Counted from the stretch's first letter, positions 21,301 through 30,541 are shown. The stretch: 64,000 bases of DNA from Arsenophonus sp052174115 (GCA_052174115.1 JBQMRX010000001.1:558001-622000), one strand, 5' to 3'. The notes: a model not told the origin generated them from the sequence alone. A program made the numbers and translations.

Positions 21301-21612
21301 ATATTCTAATTCTAAAGCACAGTTTAAAGCAGTTTGTCCTCCCATTGTAGGTAAAATGGCATCAGGATATTCTTTTTCAATAATTTTACTTATAACTTCC
21401 CATTGAATCGGTTCAATATAAGTAGCATCCGCTAAGTCAGGATCTGTCATGATTGTTGCAGGATTAGAATTAACTAAAATAACTCGATAACCCTCTTCAC
21501 GTAATGCTTTACATGCTTGTGCTCCTGAGTAATCAAATTCACAAGCTTGACCAATAACAATTGGCCCTGCACCTAAAATTAAGATACTTTTTATATCTGT
21601 CCGCTTCGCCAT
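18388..21612 (-). CDS. carB: Carbamoyl-phosphate synthase large subunit
   Basis: CarB uses ammonia from CarA, bicarbonate and two ATP to make carbamoyl phosphate for pyrimidines and arginine. The 1074-residue protein (E. coli 1073) keeps both ATP-grasp halves (IIRPSFTMGGSGGGIA in the first, VRPSYVLGG in the second), the linking oligomerisation domain, and the C-terminal allosteric domain (HVHEGYP-type region, NTTEGRRSIEDS). One substitution stands out: His723 where E. coli has Arg in VLGGRAMEI. carA precedes it by 24 nt. Confidence 0.97.
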   Translation of the reverse strand: MAKRTDIKSILILGAGPIVIGQACEFDYSGAQACKALREEGYRVILVNSNPATIMTDPDLADATYIEPIQWEVISKIIEKEYPDAILPTMGGQTALNCALELEYKGILKKFNVSMIGVTADAIDKAENRQKFNKAMKKIGLKTARSGIANSLEEALIVIKKIGFPCIIRPSFTMGGSGGGIAYNHEEFQAICLAGLEFSPINELLIDESLIGWKEYEMEVVRDKNDNCIIICSIENIDAMGIHTGDSITVVPAQTLTDKEYQVMRNASIAILREIGIKAGSSNVQFAVNPKTGCLIVIEMNPRVSRSSALASKATGFPIAKIVTKLAIGYTLDELINHITGRRTPVFFEPSIDYVVTKIPRFNFEKFQGSNDRLTIQMKSVGEVMAIGRTFQESIQKALRGLEMAIAGFDPKINLNELGSLAKICYELKEAGAERIWYIADAFRAGMSLNDIFNLTNIDHWFLAQIEELVCLEKKITEFGVNGLSEKFFRLLKRKGFSDIRLSKLVNISEVEIRKLRYKYKLHPVFKRVDTCAAEFSTDTDYLYSTYEDECEANPDNTKSKIMILGGGPNRIGQGIEFDYCCVHAALALREDGYETIMVNCNPETVSTDYDISDRLYFESITLEDILEIVRIEQPEGVIVQYGGQTPLKLAIALEEAGVPIIGTSPDAIDRAEDRHRFQQVITNLGLKQPKNATVTTIEEALEKAYNIGYPLIVRPSYVLGGHSMEIIYDEIDLLQYFQKTVNIFNDLPILLDHFLDDAIEVDIDAICDGETVLIGGIMEHIEEAGVHSGDSSCSLPPYTLNKNIQNSMREQVKKLAFELQVRGLINIQFAIKDNEIYLIEVNPRASRTVPFVSKATGIQLAKVAVRVMVGQSLIKQGITKEIIPPFFSVKSIVLPFSKFPNVDPILGPEMHSTGEVMGIGRTFSEAFAKSMFCCSSTIKKFGRVLLSVKKNDKTKIINLAMKLIEYGFKLDATHDTAIMLSEAGINSRLVNKVHEGYPHIQDRIKNGEYSYILNTTEGRRSIEDSKIIRCSALQYKVNCDTNINSGFAVLISFNVDPMEWIISIQEIHKMIRY

Positions 21613-21636
21613 TTTTTTCCTGATCAGTCAACTAAC

Positions 21637-22794
21637 TTAAGTATCAAAATTTATTTGACGATACTTTTTAATTAGTTTAATAAAATAATCAAATAAAGAT
21701 TCTGCATCTCTAGGTCCAGGATTTGCTTCAGGATGCCCTTGAAATCCAAATGCAGGTTTATCAGTATGATGTATACCTTGAATACTGTCATCAAACAATG
21801 ATTTATGAGTAACTCGTAATTTATCAGATAATATTACTTCATCAACCGCAAAACCGTGATTTTGTGTAGTAATCATAACATTATTATTTCTTAAATCTTT
21901 TACTGGATGGTTACCCCCGTGGTGACCAAATTTCATTTTAATAATATTGGCTCCACTTGCTAGTGCAAGTAATTGATAACCCAAACAAATACCAAAAATA
22001 GGAATTTCTGTTTTTAAAAATTGTTTGATTGCTGTTATTGCATAATCATAAGTTGATGGATTACCTGGACCATTAGAAAGAAAAATACCATCAGGTAACA
22101 TTTTTAAGACTTCACTAACTGATGTTGTTGCTGGAACAACTGTCAAATAACAACCTCGATCAACAAGTAAACATAAAGTATTTCGTTTAACACCAAAATC
22201 ATAAGCAACTACATGATAAAGTAATTTCTTTGTTGTTTCTATAAAAGGTAATTTATTTACGCTAAAATTCCAACTTTGTTTTTTCCAAGTATAAATGGTT
22301 TTAGTTGTAACTTCTTTAACTAAATCCAATCCATTTATTCCACCAAATAACTTAATTTTTTCTAATGCTAAATTAACATTTAAATTATCATTTGTAATAA
22401 TGCAACCATTTTGTACACCTGTTTTTCTTAATAATCGTGTAAGTTTACGAGTATCAATATTAGCGATTGCTACTGTTTTGTGACGTTTTAAATAATCAGA
22501 TAAACTTTCTTTTCCACGAAAGTTACTATAAATTAATGATAAATCACGGATAACAAGTCCTTGAGCATGAATACTAGCAGATTCTTCATCATCATGATTC
22601 ATTCCTGTATTCCCAATATGTGGGTATGTAAGCGCAATAATTTGACGAAAATAGGAAGGATCAGTAAGAATTTCTTGATATCCAGTAATTGATGTATTAA
22701 AAATAACCTCTCCAACAACAATTCCTTCATATCCAATAGAATCGCCATTAAATTGAGTTCCATCTTCTAAAACCAATATAGCTGGTTTAATCAA
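21637..22794 (-). CDS. carA: Carbamoyl-phosphate synthase small (glutamine amidotransferase) subunit
   Basis: CarA hydrolyses glutamine and channels ammonia to CarB. The 385-residue protein has the N-terminal small domain (MIKPAILVLEDGTQFNG) and a class I amidotransferase domain with the nucleophile Cys in GICLGYQ and the His/Glu pair in FQGHPEA. It starts with TTG (22794-22792) behind an AGGAAG site; E. coli carA also initiates at UUG. It forms an operon with carB. No PurR or Arg box is recognisable in the 359-nt leader. Confidence 0.97.
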   Translation of the reverse strand: MIKPAILVLEDGTQFNGDSIGYEGIVVGEVIFNTSITGYQEILTDPSYFRQIIALTYPHIGNTGMNHDDEESASIHAQGLVIRDLSLIYSNFRGKESLSDYLKRHKTVAIANIDTRKLTRLLRKTGVQNGCIITNDNLNVNLALEKIKLFGGINGLDLVKEVTTKTIYTWKKQSWNFSVNKLPFIETTKKLLYHVVAYDFGVKRNTLCLLVDRGCYLTVVPATTSVSEVLKMLPDGIFLSNGPGNPSTYDYAITAIKQFLKTEIPIFGICLGYQLLALASGANIIKMKFGHHGGNHPVKDLRNNNVMITTQNHGFAVDEVILSDKLRVTHKSLFDDSIQGIHHTDKPAFGFQGHPEANPGPRDAESLFDYFIKLIKKYRQINFDT

Positions 22795-23153
22795 AATATT
22801 CTTCCTCTTCCATAAAAAATAAAAGTTATATATTTATTATATTTGTTTATTATAAAATAAATAAATTAATATTTAAAATTAAAACAATAAATTTACTAAA
22901 TTTTTTAAAAAATTTCATTAAAATTAATGATATAAAAATTTTTATCATTTATTAATAATAATTTATTATTTTTTTTAATTAATTTATAATTAAAATAAAT
23001 ATAAACAATAAATAATAAATTATCTTATTAAATAATTAAATTAATCAATAAATAATTATAAAAATATCATATAAATAATTATTATTATAATTAATATATA
23101 AAATAAATTTATTATTAATTTATTTTTTATTGAAGAACTTTAAAATAATAAAA
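22795..23153. other. Intergenic leader between dapB and carA
   Basis: No gene is present in these 359 nt. They hold an imperfect hairpin at 22926-22949 (AATGATA/TATCATT with an inner A/T stem and a one-base bulge) and an 18-nt palindrome of A/T runs near 22900-22917. The region should contain the carA promoter. I found no arginine-repressor-like or PurR-like operator. Confidence 0.5.
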
Positions 23154-23975
23154 TTAAATATTTTCTAAATTTAATACATCTTTCATACTATATAATCCAC
23201 AATTTTTCCCTTTTAGCCATAAACAAGCTTTAATAACTCCATTTGCAAACGTAATTCGATTTGATGCTTTATGAGTCATTTCTATTCTTTCACCAATATC
23301 AGCAAAAATCACTGTATGTTCACCAACAATATCACCAGCTCTAATTATTGAAAAACCAATACTATTATTTTTTCTTTCTCCAACAATATCTTTTTGATTA
23401 TAAATTATGTGATTCTTTAAATTACGACAAATTGACTTAGAAATAACATCACTCATTGCTAAAGCTGTTCCTGATGGAGCATCAAGTTTATGTCTATGAT
23501 GAGCTTCAATGATTTCAATGTCACTATATTCACCCATTACTTTTGCTGCTTTTTCTATTAATTTTAATAATAAATTAATACCAACACTAAAATTTACCTC
23601 TAATACAATAGGAATTATTTTTGAAGCTTTTTCAATTATTTTTTGTTCAGTTTTATTAAAACCAGTAGTACCAATAATCATTGCTTTTGCATATTTTTTG
23701 CAAATTGAAAGATAATGTTTTGTACTTTCTGGACAAGTAAAATCAATTAAAATGTCAAATTTATCTAAAACATTAATCAAATCATCACGAATTATAATAT
23801 TTAAATGTAAAATACCGACTAATTCACCAGCATTGATACCTATTACACTAGAACCCTTTTTTTCTAATAATGCCCCTAAAACAATACCATCCTGATTTGA
23901 AATTGCTTTGATTAATTCACGCCCCATGCGACCACCAGCACCAACAATAGCAACACGAATATCTGAATTAGTCAT
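23154..23975 (-). CDS. dapB: 4-hydroxy-tetrahydrodipicolinate reductase
   Basis: DapB carries out the reductase step after DapA on the route to diaminopimelate, needed for peptidoglycan and lysine. The 273-residue protein equals the E. coli length. It has the NAD(P) glycine motif VGAGGRMGRELI near the N-terminus, the GTTGF turn, and the active-site signature EAHHRHKLDAPSGT. It is complete. It stands between ispH (149 nt upstream) and carA. E. coli has rihC between ispH and dapB; here it is gone. With asd at 52861-53979 this argues for self-made diaminopimelate. Confidence 0.97.
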   Translation of the reverse strand: MTNSDIRVAIVGAGGRMGRELIKAISNQDGIVLGALLEKKGSSVIGINAGELVGILHLNIIIRDDLINVLDKFDILIDFTCPESTKHYLSICKKYAKAMIIGTTGFNKTEQKIIEKASKIIPIVLEVNFSVGINLLLKLIEKAAKVMGEYSDIEIIEAHHRHKLDAPSGTALAMSDVISKSICRNLKNHIIYNQKDIVGERKNNSIGFSIIRAGDIVGEHTVIFADIGERIEMTHKASNRITFANGVIKACLWLKGKNCGLYSMKDVLNLENI

Positions 23976-24124
23976 ATTTTCTCTTTTTATTAAAAATAAA
24001 TTATATATATTCTACGTTAGAGAAAATTAATAACTGTCTAACTTAAAGTTAACAATAAAAAATTAACAATAAAATTATTAACTTTTATTTAATCAATAAA
24101 TAACTTAGAAAATTAAAAATTAAT

Positions 24125-25099
24125 TTAATAGATATCAAAATAACTATTATTATATTCATTAATTTTAATACGTAGTTCTTTTGGCACTTTAAAAATAATA
24201 TTTTCTTTGTGACCAGTAAGTTCAATTATTTCATTAGCACCTAAAATCTTTAAGTGTTTAATAACTTGACGAACAAGAATATCTGGCGCAGAGGCGCCAG
24301 CAGTAAGACCAATAATTTTCATATTTTCTAACCAATTCTCTTGAATATCATCAACAGAATCAATTAAGTAAGTAAATTTTCCTAATCTTTGTGCTAATTC
24401 AGCAAGACGATTTGAATTAGAAGAATTTTTAGAACCAACAACTAATATAATATCAGCCTTATTAGCTAATTCACGTATAGCTTCTTGACGATTAGTTGTT
24501 GCATAACAAATATTATCTTTTCGTGGTCTACTAATATTTGGAAATCGAGTAATTAATGCATTTATAATATATTTAGTATCATCAACTGATAAAGTAGTTT
24601 GCGTCATAAAACAGAGATTATTTTTATTTTTTACTTGTAACTTCCAAACATCTTCAGGTGATTCAACTAGGTAGATACCACCAGCCAAATTATTATATTG
24701 CCCCATAGTACCCTCTACTTCAGGGTGTCCAAAATGACCAATTAAAATCGCTTCTTTACCTGTACGACTAGCACGTACTACTTCCATATGTACTTTAGTT
24801 ACTAATGGACAAGTTGCATCAAATAACATGGTTAAATGACGTTTTTTAGCTTGCTGACGAATTGATTGAGAAACACCATGAGCAGAAAAAATTAAAATTG
24901 AACCATCAGGTACTTCATGGATTTGTTCAATAAAAATTGTACCACATTTACGTAAATTATCAACAACATAACGGTTATGAACAACTTCATGACGAACATA
25001 GATAGGAGGACCATAAAGAGCAAGTGCACGATTAACAATACTAATCGCTCGATCAACGCCTGCACAAAAACCTCGAGGATTAGTCAGTAATATTTGCAT
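24125..25099 (-). CDS. ispH: 4-hydroxy-3-methylbut-2-enyl diphosphate reductase
   Basis: IspH makes IPP and DMAPP in the last step of the MEP isoprenoid pathway with a [4Fe-4S] cluster. The 324-residue protein (E. coli 316) keeps the three cluster cysteines: Cys12 in NPRGFCAG, one in FDATCPLVTKVH, and one in DNICYATTNRQ. It also has the conserved HEVVHN and GSKNSSNSNRL. One extra residue sits just before FDATCP relative to E. coli, and the C-terminus is slightly long. A GGA precedes the ATG. Confidence 0.97.
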   Translation of the reverse strand: MQILLTNPRGFCAGVDRAISIVNRALALYGPPIYVRHEVVHNRYVVDNLRKCGTIFIEQIHEVPDGSILIFSAHGVSQSIRQQAKKRHLTMLFDATCPLVTKVHMEVVRASRTGKEAILIGHFGHPEVEGTMGQYNNLAGGIYLVESPEDVWKLQVKNKNNLCFMTQTTLSVDDTKYIINALITRFPNISRPRKDNICYATTNRQEAIRELANKADIILVVGSKNSSNSNRLAELAQRLGKFTYLIDSVDDIQENWLENMKIIGLTAGASAPDILVRQVIKHLKILGANEIIELTGHKENIIFKVPKELRIKINEYNNSYFDIY

Positions 25100-25575
25100 T
25101 TTATCCTTTTTTATTTTAAATTAACTTTTAACTTAAAATATTAAAAAAATAACATTTAAGTTATTAATTTAATAATTCAAGTTAATAGTGATAAATTTAA
25201 CCAACATTATTATGCTAATTTTTAATATATCAGTATTATTTATTTATTATTATAAATAATATCATACTAATTTCTCTTAAATATACTAATTTAAATAAAA
25301 TTTTTAATATAAAATATCAGATTGTATGTTAATTTTCATTATAAAATTTTTTCTCTGAAAAACAAAAATCAATATTTTTCATCAACACTTAAAGGTAATT
25401 AATTATTTTAAATGCAAATGAAATATTTTATTATTAAGATAAAGATACTAGTTTATTTTAATTAAAAATTAAATAAACATTTAAATTATTTTTTATTTTA
25501 TTAATATTTAAAAACATAAATAAAATTAAAATTACTTAAAAATAAATAAATTTATTTTAAAAAATAAGTATTAAA
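25100..25575. other. Gap at the fkpB position
   Basis: These 476 nt between lspA and ispH match in place and size the E. coli fkpB gene (peptidyl-prolyl isomerase), but no reading frame or FKBP motif remains. A 9-bp inverted repeat with a long loop (TAACTTAAA ... TTTAAGTTA) occurs near 25127-25163. I read this as an eroded gene. Confidence 0.55.
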
Positions 25576-26082
25576 TTATAATATATTCATATTTTTATCT
25601 TTATTAATATCAATAAAATTATCTAAAATAATAAATAATGCACCAATGCAAATTGCTATATCAGCAATGTTAAAAATTGGCCAATGCCAATCATCAACAT
25701 AAAAATCAATAAAATCAATTACAAAACCATAAATTAAACGATCATACAAGTTTCCTAATGCTCCACCAATAATTAATGAATAACCAATATTACTCAATTT
25801 TTCATTAATATTTTGATGATAAATTATTACTATAAATACTACACAAATAATGATCGCAATAAATGAAAAAAACCAACATTGCCACCCATTTTTATTAGCA
25901 AGAAAACTAAATGCTGAGCCTGGATTTTGAACATAAGTTAAATTAAAAAAAGGAATTAATCTTATGAATTCATGTAATTGAAAATTATTTAAAATGAATT
26001 TTTTAGTAAAAAAATCAATAATAAATATTAAAATTGTTAACCATAACCAACATAAACCAGTAGAACAAATAGGATTTTTCAT
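25576..26082 (-). CDS. lspA: Lipoprotein signal peptidase
   Basis: LspA (signal peptidase II) cleaves prolipoproteins below the diacylglyceryl-Cys. The 168-residue protein has four membrane segments and the aspartyl protease pair: one Asp in the GFVIDFIDFYV block and one in FNIADIAIC, with GGALGNLYDR before them. Its ATG shares one base with the ileS stop (TAATG overlap), indicating translational coupling to ileS, as in enteric relatives. Retention implies the cell still makes lipoproteins. Confidence 0.97.
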   Translation of the reverse strand: MKNPICSTGLCWLWLTILIFIIDFFTKKFILNNFQLHEFIRLIPFFNLTYVQNPGSAFSFLANKNGWQCWFFSFIAIIICVVFIVIIYHQNINEKLSNIGYSLIIGGALGNLYDRLIYGFVIDFIDFYVDDWHWPIFNIADIAICIGALFIILDNFIDINKDKNMNIL

Positions 26083-28898
26083 TAGACAAATTTGCGTATC
26101 TCACCGTTACCAACTACATTAGTTACACAGCGACCACATAATTCCGCATATTTTACTTCAAAACCGATATCTGTTGTATAATGCCAACAACGAGAACATT
26201 TATCACCTTTTGCTTGTTGAAAAGTAATTTTTAATCCATTTAGTTTACTATTTTGTGCTTGAATTGGAGCTTTGCTAATTTCAATTACTTTAGCTTGTGA
26301 AGTTAATAACAAAAAATGTAATTCATCTCCTAAATAATTAAGTATTTTAGCTAATTTAGTATCTGCATATAAAGTTACTGTGGCTTCTAATGAATTACCA
26401 ATAAGTTTATCTATACGCGCTTGTTCAAGAATTTTATTAACTTCACTGCGAACAATTAATAATATATCCCAAAATTCATCATTAAGCGTTTCATTAGAAT
26501 ATAAACCAAACAAATTAATATAATATTCTTCAGTAAAGACATATTTAGCACGCTTACTTGGCAATTTTTGCCAAATTTCATCAGCTGTAAAAGAAAGAAT
26601 AGGAGCAATCCAACGTACTAATGCCTCTATTATATGAAATAAAGCTGTCTGACAACTACGACGAGCTAAACAATCATGTTTTGTTGTATATTGACGATCT
26701 TTAATAATATCTAAATAAAAAGAACCCATTTCAACTGAACAAAACTGCATTAAACGTTTAACAACTGAATGAAAATTATAATTCGCACAATGTAGAATAA
26801 TTTCTTCTTGAACAACTTTAGCTCGTCCTACTGCCCATCGATCTAATGCCACCATTTCTTCTGGTTTGACTTTATGTAAAATAGGATCAAAATCATTTAA
26901 ATTGGCTAATAAAAAACGCGCTGTATTACGAATACGCCTATAATTATCGGAAGAACGTTTTAGAATTTCATTTGAAATGGTAATTTTATTACTATAATTA
27001 GTTGAAGCGACCCATAAACGTAAAATATCAGCACCTAAATTATTCATAACATTCTGTGGACTAATGGTATTTCCTAAAGATTTTGACATTTTATATCCTT
27101 GTTCATCAATTGTAAAACCATGTGTTAATACTTCTTGATAAGGTGCTTTACCCTTTATTGCGACTGATAACATTAAAGAAGACATAAACCAACCACGATA
27201 TTGATCAGAACCTTCTAAATATAAATTAGCAGAATGACCTTTAAATTCAGGACGAACATCTACAACGGTATAATGAGTAGAACCAGAATCAAACCAAACA
27301 TCAAGCGTATCAGAAACTTTAAGATAATTAACTGCATCATTCCCTAACAATGTGACAGGATCAAGATCCCACCATGCTTGAATACCTGATTTATCAACAT
27401 ATTTAGCTATTTCGTTAATTAATTCTAATGTACGTGGATGTAATTTTTTTGTTTGCTTATGTATAAATAATGTCATCGGTATACCCCAAGTACGTTGACG
27501 AGAAATACACCAATCTGGTCGGTCTATAATCATAGATTCAATTTGACTCTTACCATAACCTTGAATCCATTTAACATCTTTAATTTCTTTTAGTGATCGT
27601 TTTCGTAAATTATTTTTTTCCATGCTCACAAACCATTGAGGTGTTGAACGAAAAATAACAGGTATCTTATGTCGCCAACAATGAGGATAACTATGTTGTA
27701 ATATTTCTTTATGTAAAAGTATACCTTTTACTTCTAAAAGTTTAATAATTAACTCATTTGCTTTAAACACAAAAACTCCATCTAAACCAGGATAAGTATC
27801 AGGTAAATAACAACCATTTGGCCCGACTGGATTGGCTATTTCAAGTTTATATTTCTGACCAATAATATAATCTTCAATGCCATGAGCTGGTGCGATATGT
27901 ACAATCCCAGTACCTACATTTAAATTAACATGATCACCTAAAATAACAGGTACTTTAAAATTCATAAATGGATGATAAAATTGCAATAATTCTAATTCAT
28001 AACCAGTACATTCTGCTAATATTTTCCACTCTGTTACTTCAATACGTTGCATTACTGATTTAACCAATATTTTTGCTAAAATAAAACATTCATTATTATT
28101 AATCTTGACTAATTGATATTTAAAATTAGCGTTAACTACAATTGCACGATTTGCAGGTAATGTCCAAACTGTTGTTGTCCAAACTACTGCAGAGATAGGT
28201 AAAGTTATTGATTTTATATTAAATTTATCATAAACAGATTTAGAATCCACTGCGATAAAGCGAATTTCAATAGAAGGTGATAATTTATCATAATATTCAA
28301 CTTCAGCTTCAGCTAATGAAGATCTACAAGTAGTACACCAATGAACTGGTTTAACGCCATTTATTAAATGTCCATTTTCAATCACTTTACCTAATGAGCG
28401 AATAATATTACCTTCAATATTAAAATCCATAGTTAAATAAGGTTTTTCCCAGTCACCAAGTATGCCCATTCTAATAAAATCAGCTTTTTGACACTCAATT
28501 TGTTCTTTAGCATATTTTCGACATTCTTCACGAAACTCAATAACAGATGCTTTATCACCTGGTTTACCGATAATTTGTTCAACTTTATGTTCAATTGGTA
28601 AACCATGACAATCCCAACCAGGAATATATGGTGAATCAAATCCAGCTAATCCTTTATATTTAATAATAATATCTTTTAGAATTTTATTAACTGAATGACC
28701 AATATGAAGACAACCATTAGCATAAGGAGGACCATCATGTAATATAAACATTTGTTTTCCTGTTTTTGCTTGACGAATGACTTGATACAAATTTTCCTTA
28801 TACCAACGTGCTAATATTTGTGGTTCTCGTTTAGCTAAATCACCTCGCATAGGGAACTTTGTTTTTGGTAAATTTAAGGTATTTTTATAATTACTCAT
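26082..28898 (-). CDS. ileS: Isoleucine--tRNA ligase
   Basis: IleRS charges tRNA-Ile and edits valine. The 938-residue protein matches the E. coli length. The class I HIGH motif is at 65-68 and KMSKS near residue 600 (GYKMSKSLGNT). The editing domain contains TTTVWTLPANRA and HGIEDY. The C-terminal zinc-binding cysteines are in CSRCWHY and CGRCV. It belongs to the ribF-ileS-lspA cluster, 44 nt from ribF and overlapping lspA by one base. No damage is visible. Confidence 0.98.
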   Translation of the reverse strand: MSNYKNTLNLPKTKFPMRGDLAKREPQILARWYKENLYQVIRQAKTGKQMFILHDGPPYANGCLHIGHSVNKILKDIIIKYKGLAGFDSPYIPGWDCHGLPIEHKVEQIIGKPGDKASVIEFREECRKYAKEQIECQKADFIRMGILGDWEKPYLTMDFNIEGNIIRSLGKVIENGHLINGVKPVHWCTTCRSSLAEAEVEYYDKLSPSIEIRFIAVDSKSVYDKFNIKSITLPISAVVWTTTVWTLPANRAIVVNANFKYQLVKINNNECFILAKILVKSVMQRIEVTEWKILAECTGYELELLQFYHPFMNFKVPVILGDHVNLNVGTGIVHIAPAHGIEDYIIGQKYKLEIANPVGPNGCYLPDTYPGLDGVFVFKANELIIKLLEVKGILLHKEILQHSYPHCWRHKIPVIFRSTPQWFVSMEKNNLRKRSLKEIKDVKWIQGYGKSQIESMIIDRPDWCISRQRTWGIPMTLFIHKQTKKLHPRTLELINEIAKYVDKSGIQAWWDLDPVTLLGNDAVNYLKVSDTLDVWFDSGSTHYTVVDVRPEFKGHSANLYLEGSDQYRGWFMSSLMLSVAIKGKAPYQEVLTHGFTIDEQGYKMSKSLGNTISPQNVMNNLGADILRLWVASTNYSNKITISNEILKRSSDNYRRIRNTARFLLANLNDFDPILHKVKPEEMVALDRWAVGRAKVVQEEIILHCANYNFHSVVKRLMQFCSVEMGSFYLDIIKDRQYTTKHDCLARRSCQTALFHIIEALVRWIAPILSFTADEIWQKLPSKRAKYVFTEEYYINLFGLYSNETLNDEFWDILLIVRSEVNKILEQARIDKLIGNSLEATVTLYADTKLAKILNYLGDELHFLLLTSQAKVIEISKAPIQAQNSKLNGLKITFQQAKGDKCSRCWHYTTDIGFEVKYAELCGRCVTNVVGNGEIRKFV

Positions 28899-28942
28899 TT
28901 AAATTTTTAATTCCAATTTTTTAGTAAATATTTTAATTTTAA

Positions 28943-29872
28943 TTATGGTAATTGAAAAAATTGTTTTGCAGCCATTATATCTTTATCAATTTGCTGTTTT
29001 AATTCATTAATAGAATCAAATCGTTTTTCATTGCGTAATTTTTTACGCAATACAATATCAATATGACGTCGATATATATTCATTTTTATGTCTATTAAAT
29101 GAACTTCAATTCGTTGATCTATTCCACTTACTGTTGGTCTTGTACCAATATTTGCTACTGCCTGAAATGGATAATCACCTAAACCGTATACCTCTACTAT
29201 ATAAACACCTTTAAGAGGCATACCTAAGCATTTAAATAATATATTTGCTGTAGGAAAACAAATTAAACTACCAAGTTGATTACCATATACTACTCGACCA
29301 CTTAATCGACATGAATGTCCCATAAGATTCTCAGCAAGGGTAATATTATCACTTAATAACGCCTTTCTGATAGCTGTACTACTAACTCGTTGTCCGATAT
29401 TATAAAAACTTTCAGTATTTGTCACTTTAAAACCATATTGTTTTCCGGCTTCACAAAGGCATTTAAAATCACCTTCTCTATTTTTTCCAAAACGAAAATC
29501 ATCGCCGATCGTTAAAAATTTAATTTTTAACTTTTTTACTAGTAATTCTGAAATAAAAGATTCTGGTTTCAATGAAGCAAATACAATATTAAATTTAACA
29601 CATAATAAATAATCTATGTTATATTCAATAAAATACTTTATTTTATCACGTAATCGTGTTAAACGTGTTGGAGCATTTATTCCAAAAAAAAATTCTAATG
29701 GTTGAGGTTCAAAAATCATAACCATTGTTGGTATTTTTAAGTATTTAGCCTGTTTTTTTAAATGTTTTAATAAAACTTGATGCCCCCGATGAACAGCATC
29801 AAAATTACCAATAGTTAATATACAACCTTGATGACATGTACGAATATTATGGATACCACGTACTAATTTCAT
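28943..29872 (-). CDS. ribF: Bifunctional riboflavin kinase / FAD synthetase
   Basis: RibF converts riboflavin to FMN and FAD. The 309-residue protein (E. coli 313) has the N-terminal adenylyltransferase with a GNFDAVHRGH nucleotide motif (23-31; Ala where E. coli has Gly), DDFRFGKNREGD, and the SSTAIR motif. The C-terminal flavokinase domain has FPTAN and NIGTRPTV. It lies upstream of ileS in the E. coli order. Divergent rpsT starts 273 nt away, so both promoters lie in that spacer. Confidence 0.97.
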   Translation of the reverse strand: MKLVRGIHNIRTCHQGCILTIGNFDAVHRGHQVLLKHLKKQAKYLKIPTMVMIFEPQPLEFFFGINAPTRLTRLRDKIKYFIEYNIDYLLCVKFNIVFASLKPESFISELLVKKLKIKFLTIGDDFRFGKNREGDFKCLCEAGKQYGFKVTNTESFYNIGQRVSSTAIRKALLSDNITLAENLMGHSCRLSGRVVYGNQLGSLICFPTANILFKCLGMPLKGVYIVEVYGLGDYPFQAVANIGTRPTVSGIDQRIEVHLIDIKMNIYRRHIDIVLRKKLRNEKRFDSINELKQQIDKDIMAAKQFFQLP

Positions 29873-30070
29873 AATTAACTCAATATAATAAAAATCTTTA
29901 GATTATATAGCTTACTACTTTGAAGGTTAAGTCATCATTTAAGTAATATTTACTATTAATAAATTAAATTTTTTAATAAAGTATTAAATTTAATTACTTT
30001 TTATTATTTCATCATATTTTTATCTTTAAAACTATACATTATTGAATAAACCTTTATTAATATAATTATA

Positions 30071-30099
30071 TTGACAAATAAATGTTTAAATAACATATT
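30071..30099 (+). promoter_or_regulatory. Putative sigma-70 promoter of rpsT
   Basis: A perfect -35 hexamer TTGACA (30071-30076) is followed after 17 nt by CATATT (30094-30099), a four-of-six match to the -10 consensus. It lies 47 nt before the rpsT start codon. An exact TTGACA is rare here because the gaps contain so little G and C. Transcription start not verified. Confidence 0.55.
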
Positions 30100-30145
30100 T
30101 ATTAAATTTTAGATTATTATTAAAATAAATATTTAGGAGTTAACG

Positions 30146-30406
30146 TTGGCTAACATTAAATCAGCTAAGAAGCGTGCTATACAATCAGAAAAACGTCGTC
30201 AACATAACATTAGTCGCCGTTCTATGGTACGTACTTTTATTAAAAAAGTTTATGCTGCTATTGCTACTGGTGATAAAGAAGCGGCACAAGCAGCATTTAA
30301 TAATATGCAACCAATTATTGATCGTTGTGCTACTAAAGGCTTAATTCATAAAAATAAAGCGGCGCGTCATAAAATGACTTTAATAGCAAAAATTAAATCA
30401 ATATAA
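30146..30406 (+). CDS. rpsT: Small ribosomal subunit protein bS20
   Basis: S20 is a primary 16S rRNA-binding protein of the 30S subunit. The 86-residue, lysine/arginine-rich protein follows the E. coli sequence closely (MANIKSAKKRAIQSEKRRQH, RTFIKKVYAAI, GLIHKNKAARHK). The start codon is TTG (30146-30148) behind AGGAG. E. coli rpsT also starts at UUG, which is linked there to autogenous translational control. Two strong hairpins lie 50-135 nt after the stop. Divergent from ribF. Confidence 0.97.
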   Translation: MANIKSAKKRAIQSEKRRQHNISRRSMVRTFIKKVYAAIATGDKEAAQAAFNNMQPIIDRCATKGLIHKNKAARHKMTLIAKIKSI

Positions 30407-30457
30407 ATAAATTAATTTTTATCAAAAAACTAACTAAAAAAATAATTTTCAAAAATA

Positions 30458-30495
30458 ATTTAACTTAATTTTAATATATTAAAGTTAAGTTAAAT
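30458..30495 (+). terminator. First hairpin behind rpsT
   Basis: Arms at 30458-30468 and 30485-30495 give 11 perfect pairs. One G-U pair and an inner palindrome (30470-30483) extend this to about 17 pairs around a TATA loop. It lies 52 nt after the rpsT stop codon. Its last four bases overlap the first bases of the next hairpin, so the two structures compete slightly. Confidence 0.55.
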
Positions 30496-30541
30496 ATAAA
30501 ATATGTAGTGTGCTATTTTAAATCCTACATATTTTATATTT
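30492..30541 (+). terminator. Second hairpin behind rpsT, 17-bp stem
   Basis: Arms at 30492-30508 and 30525-30541 are exact complements (17 bp, two G-C pairs next to the loop) around a 16-nt loop. U-rich sequence follows (TTTATTATAA after a TATTT stem end). Likely the transcription terminator or 3'-end stabiliser of rpsT mRNA. Confidence 0.6.
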
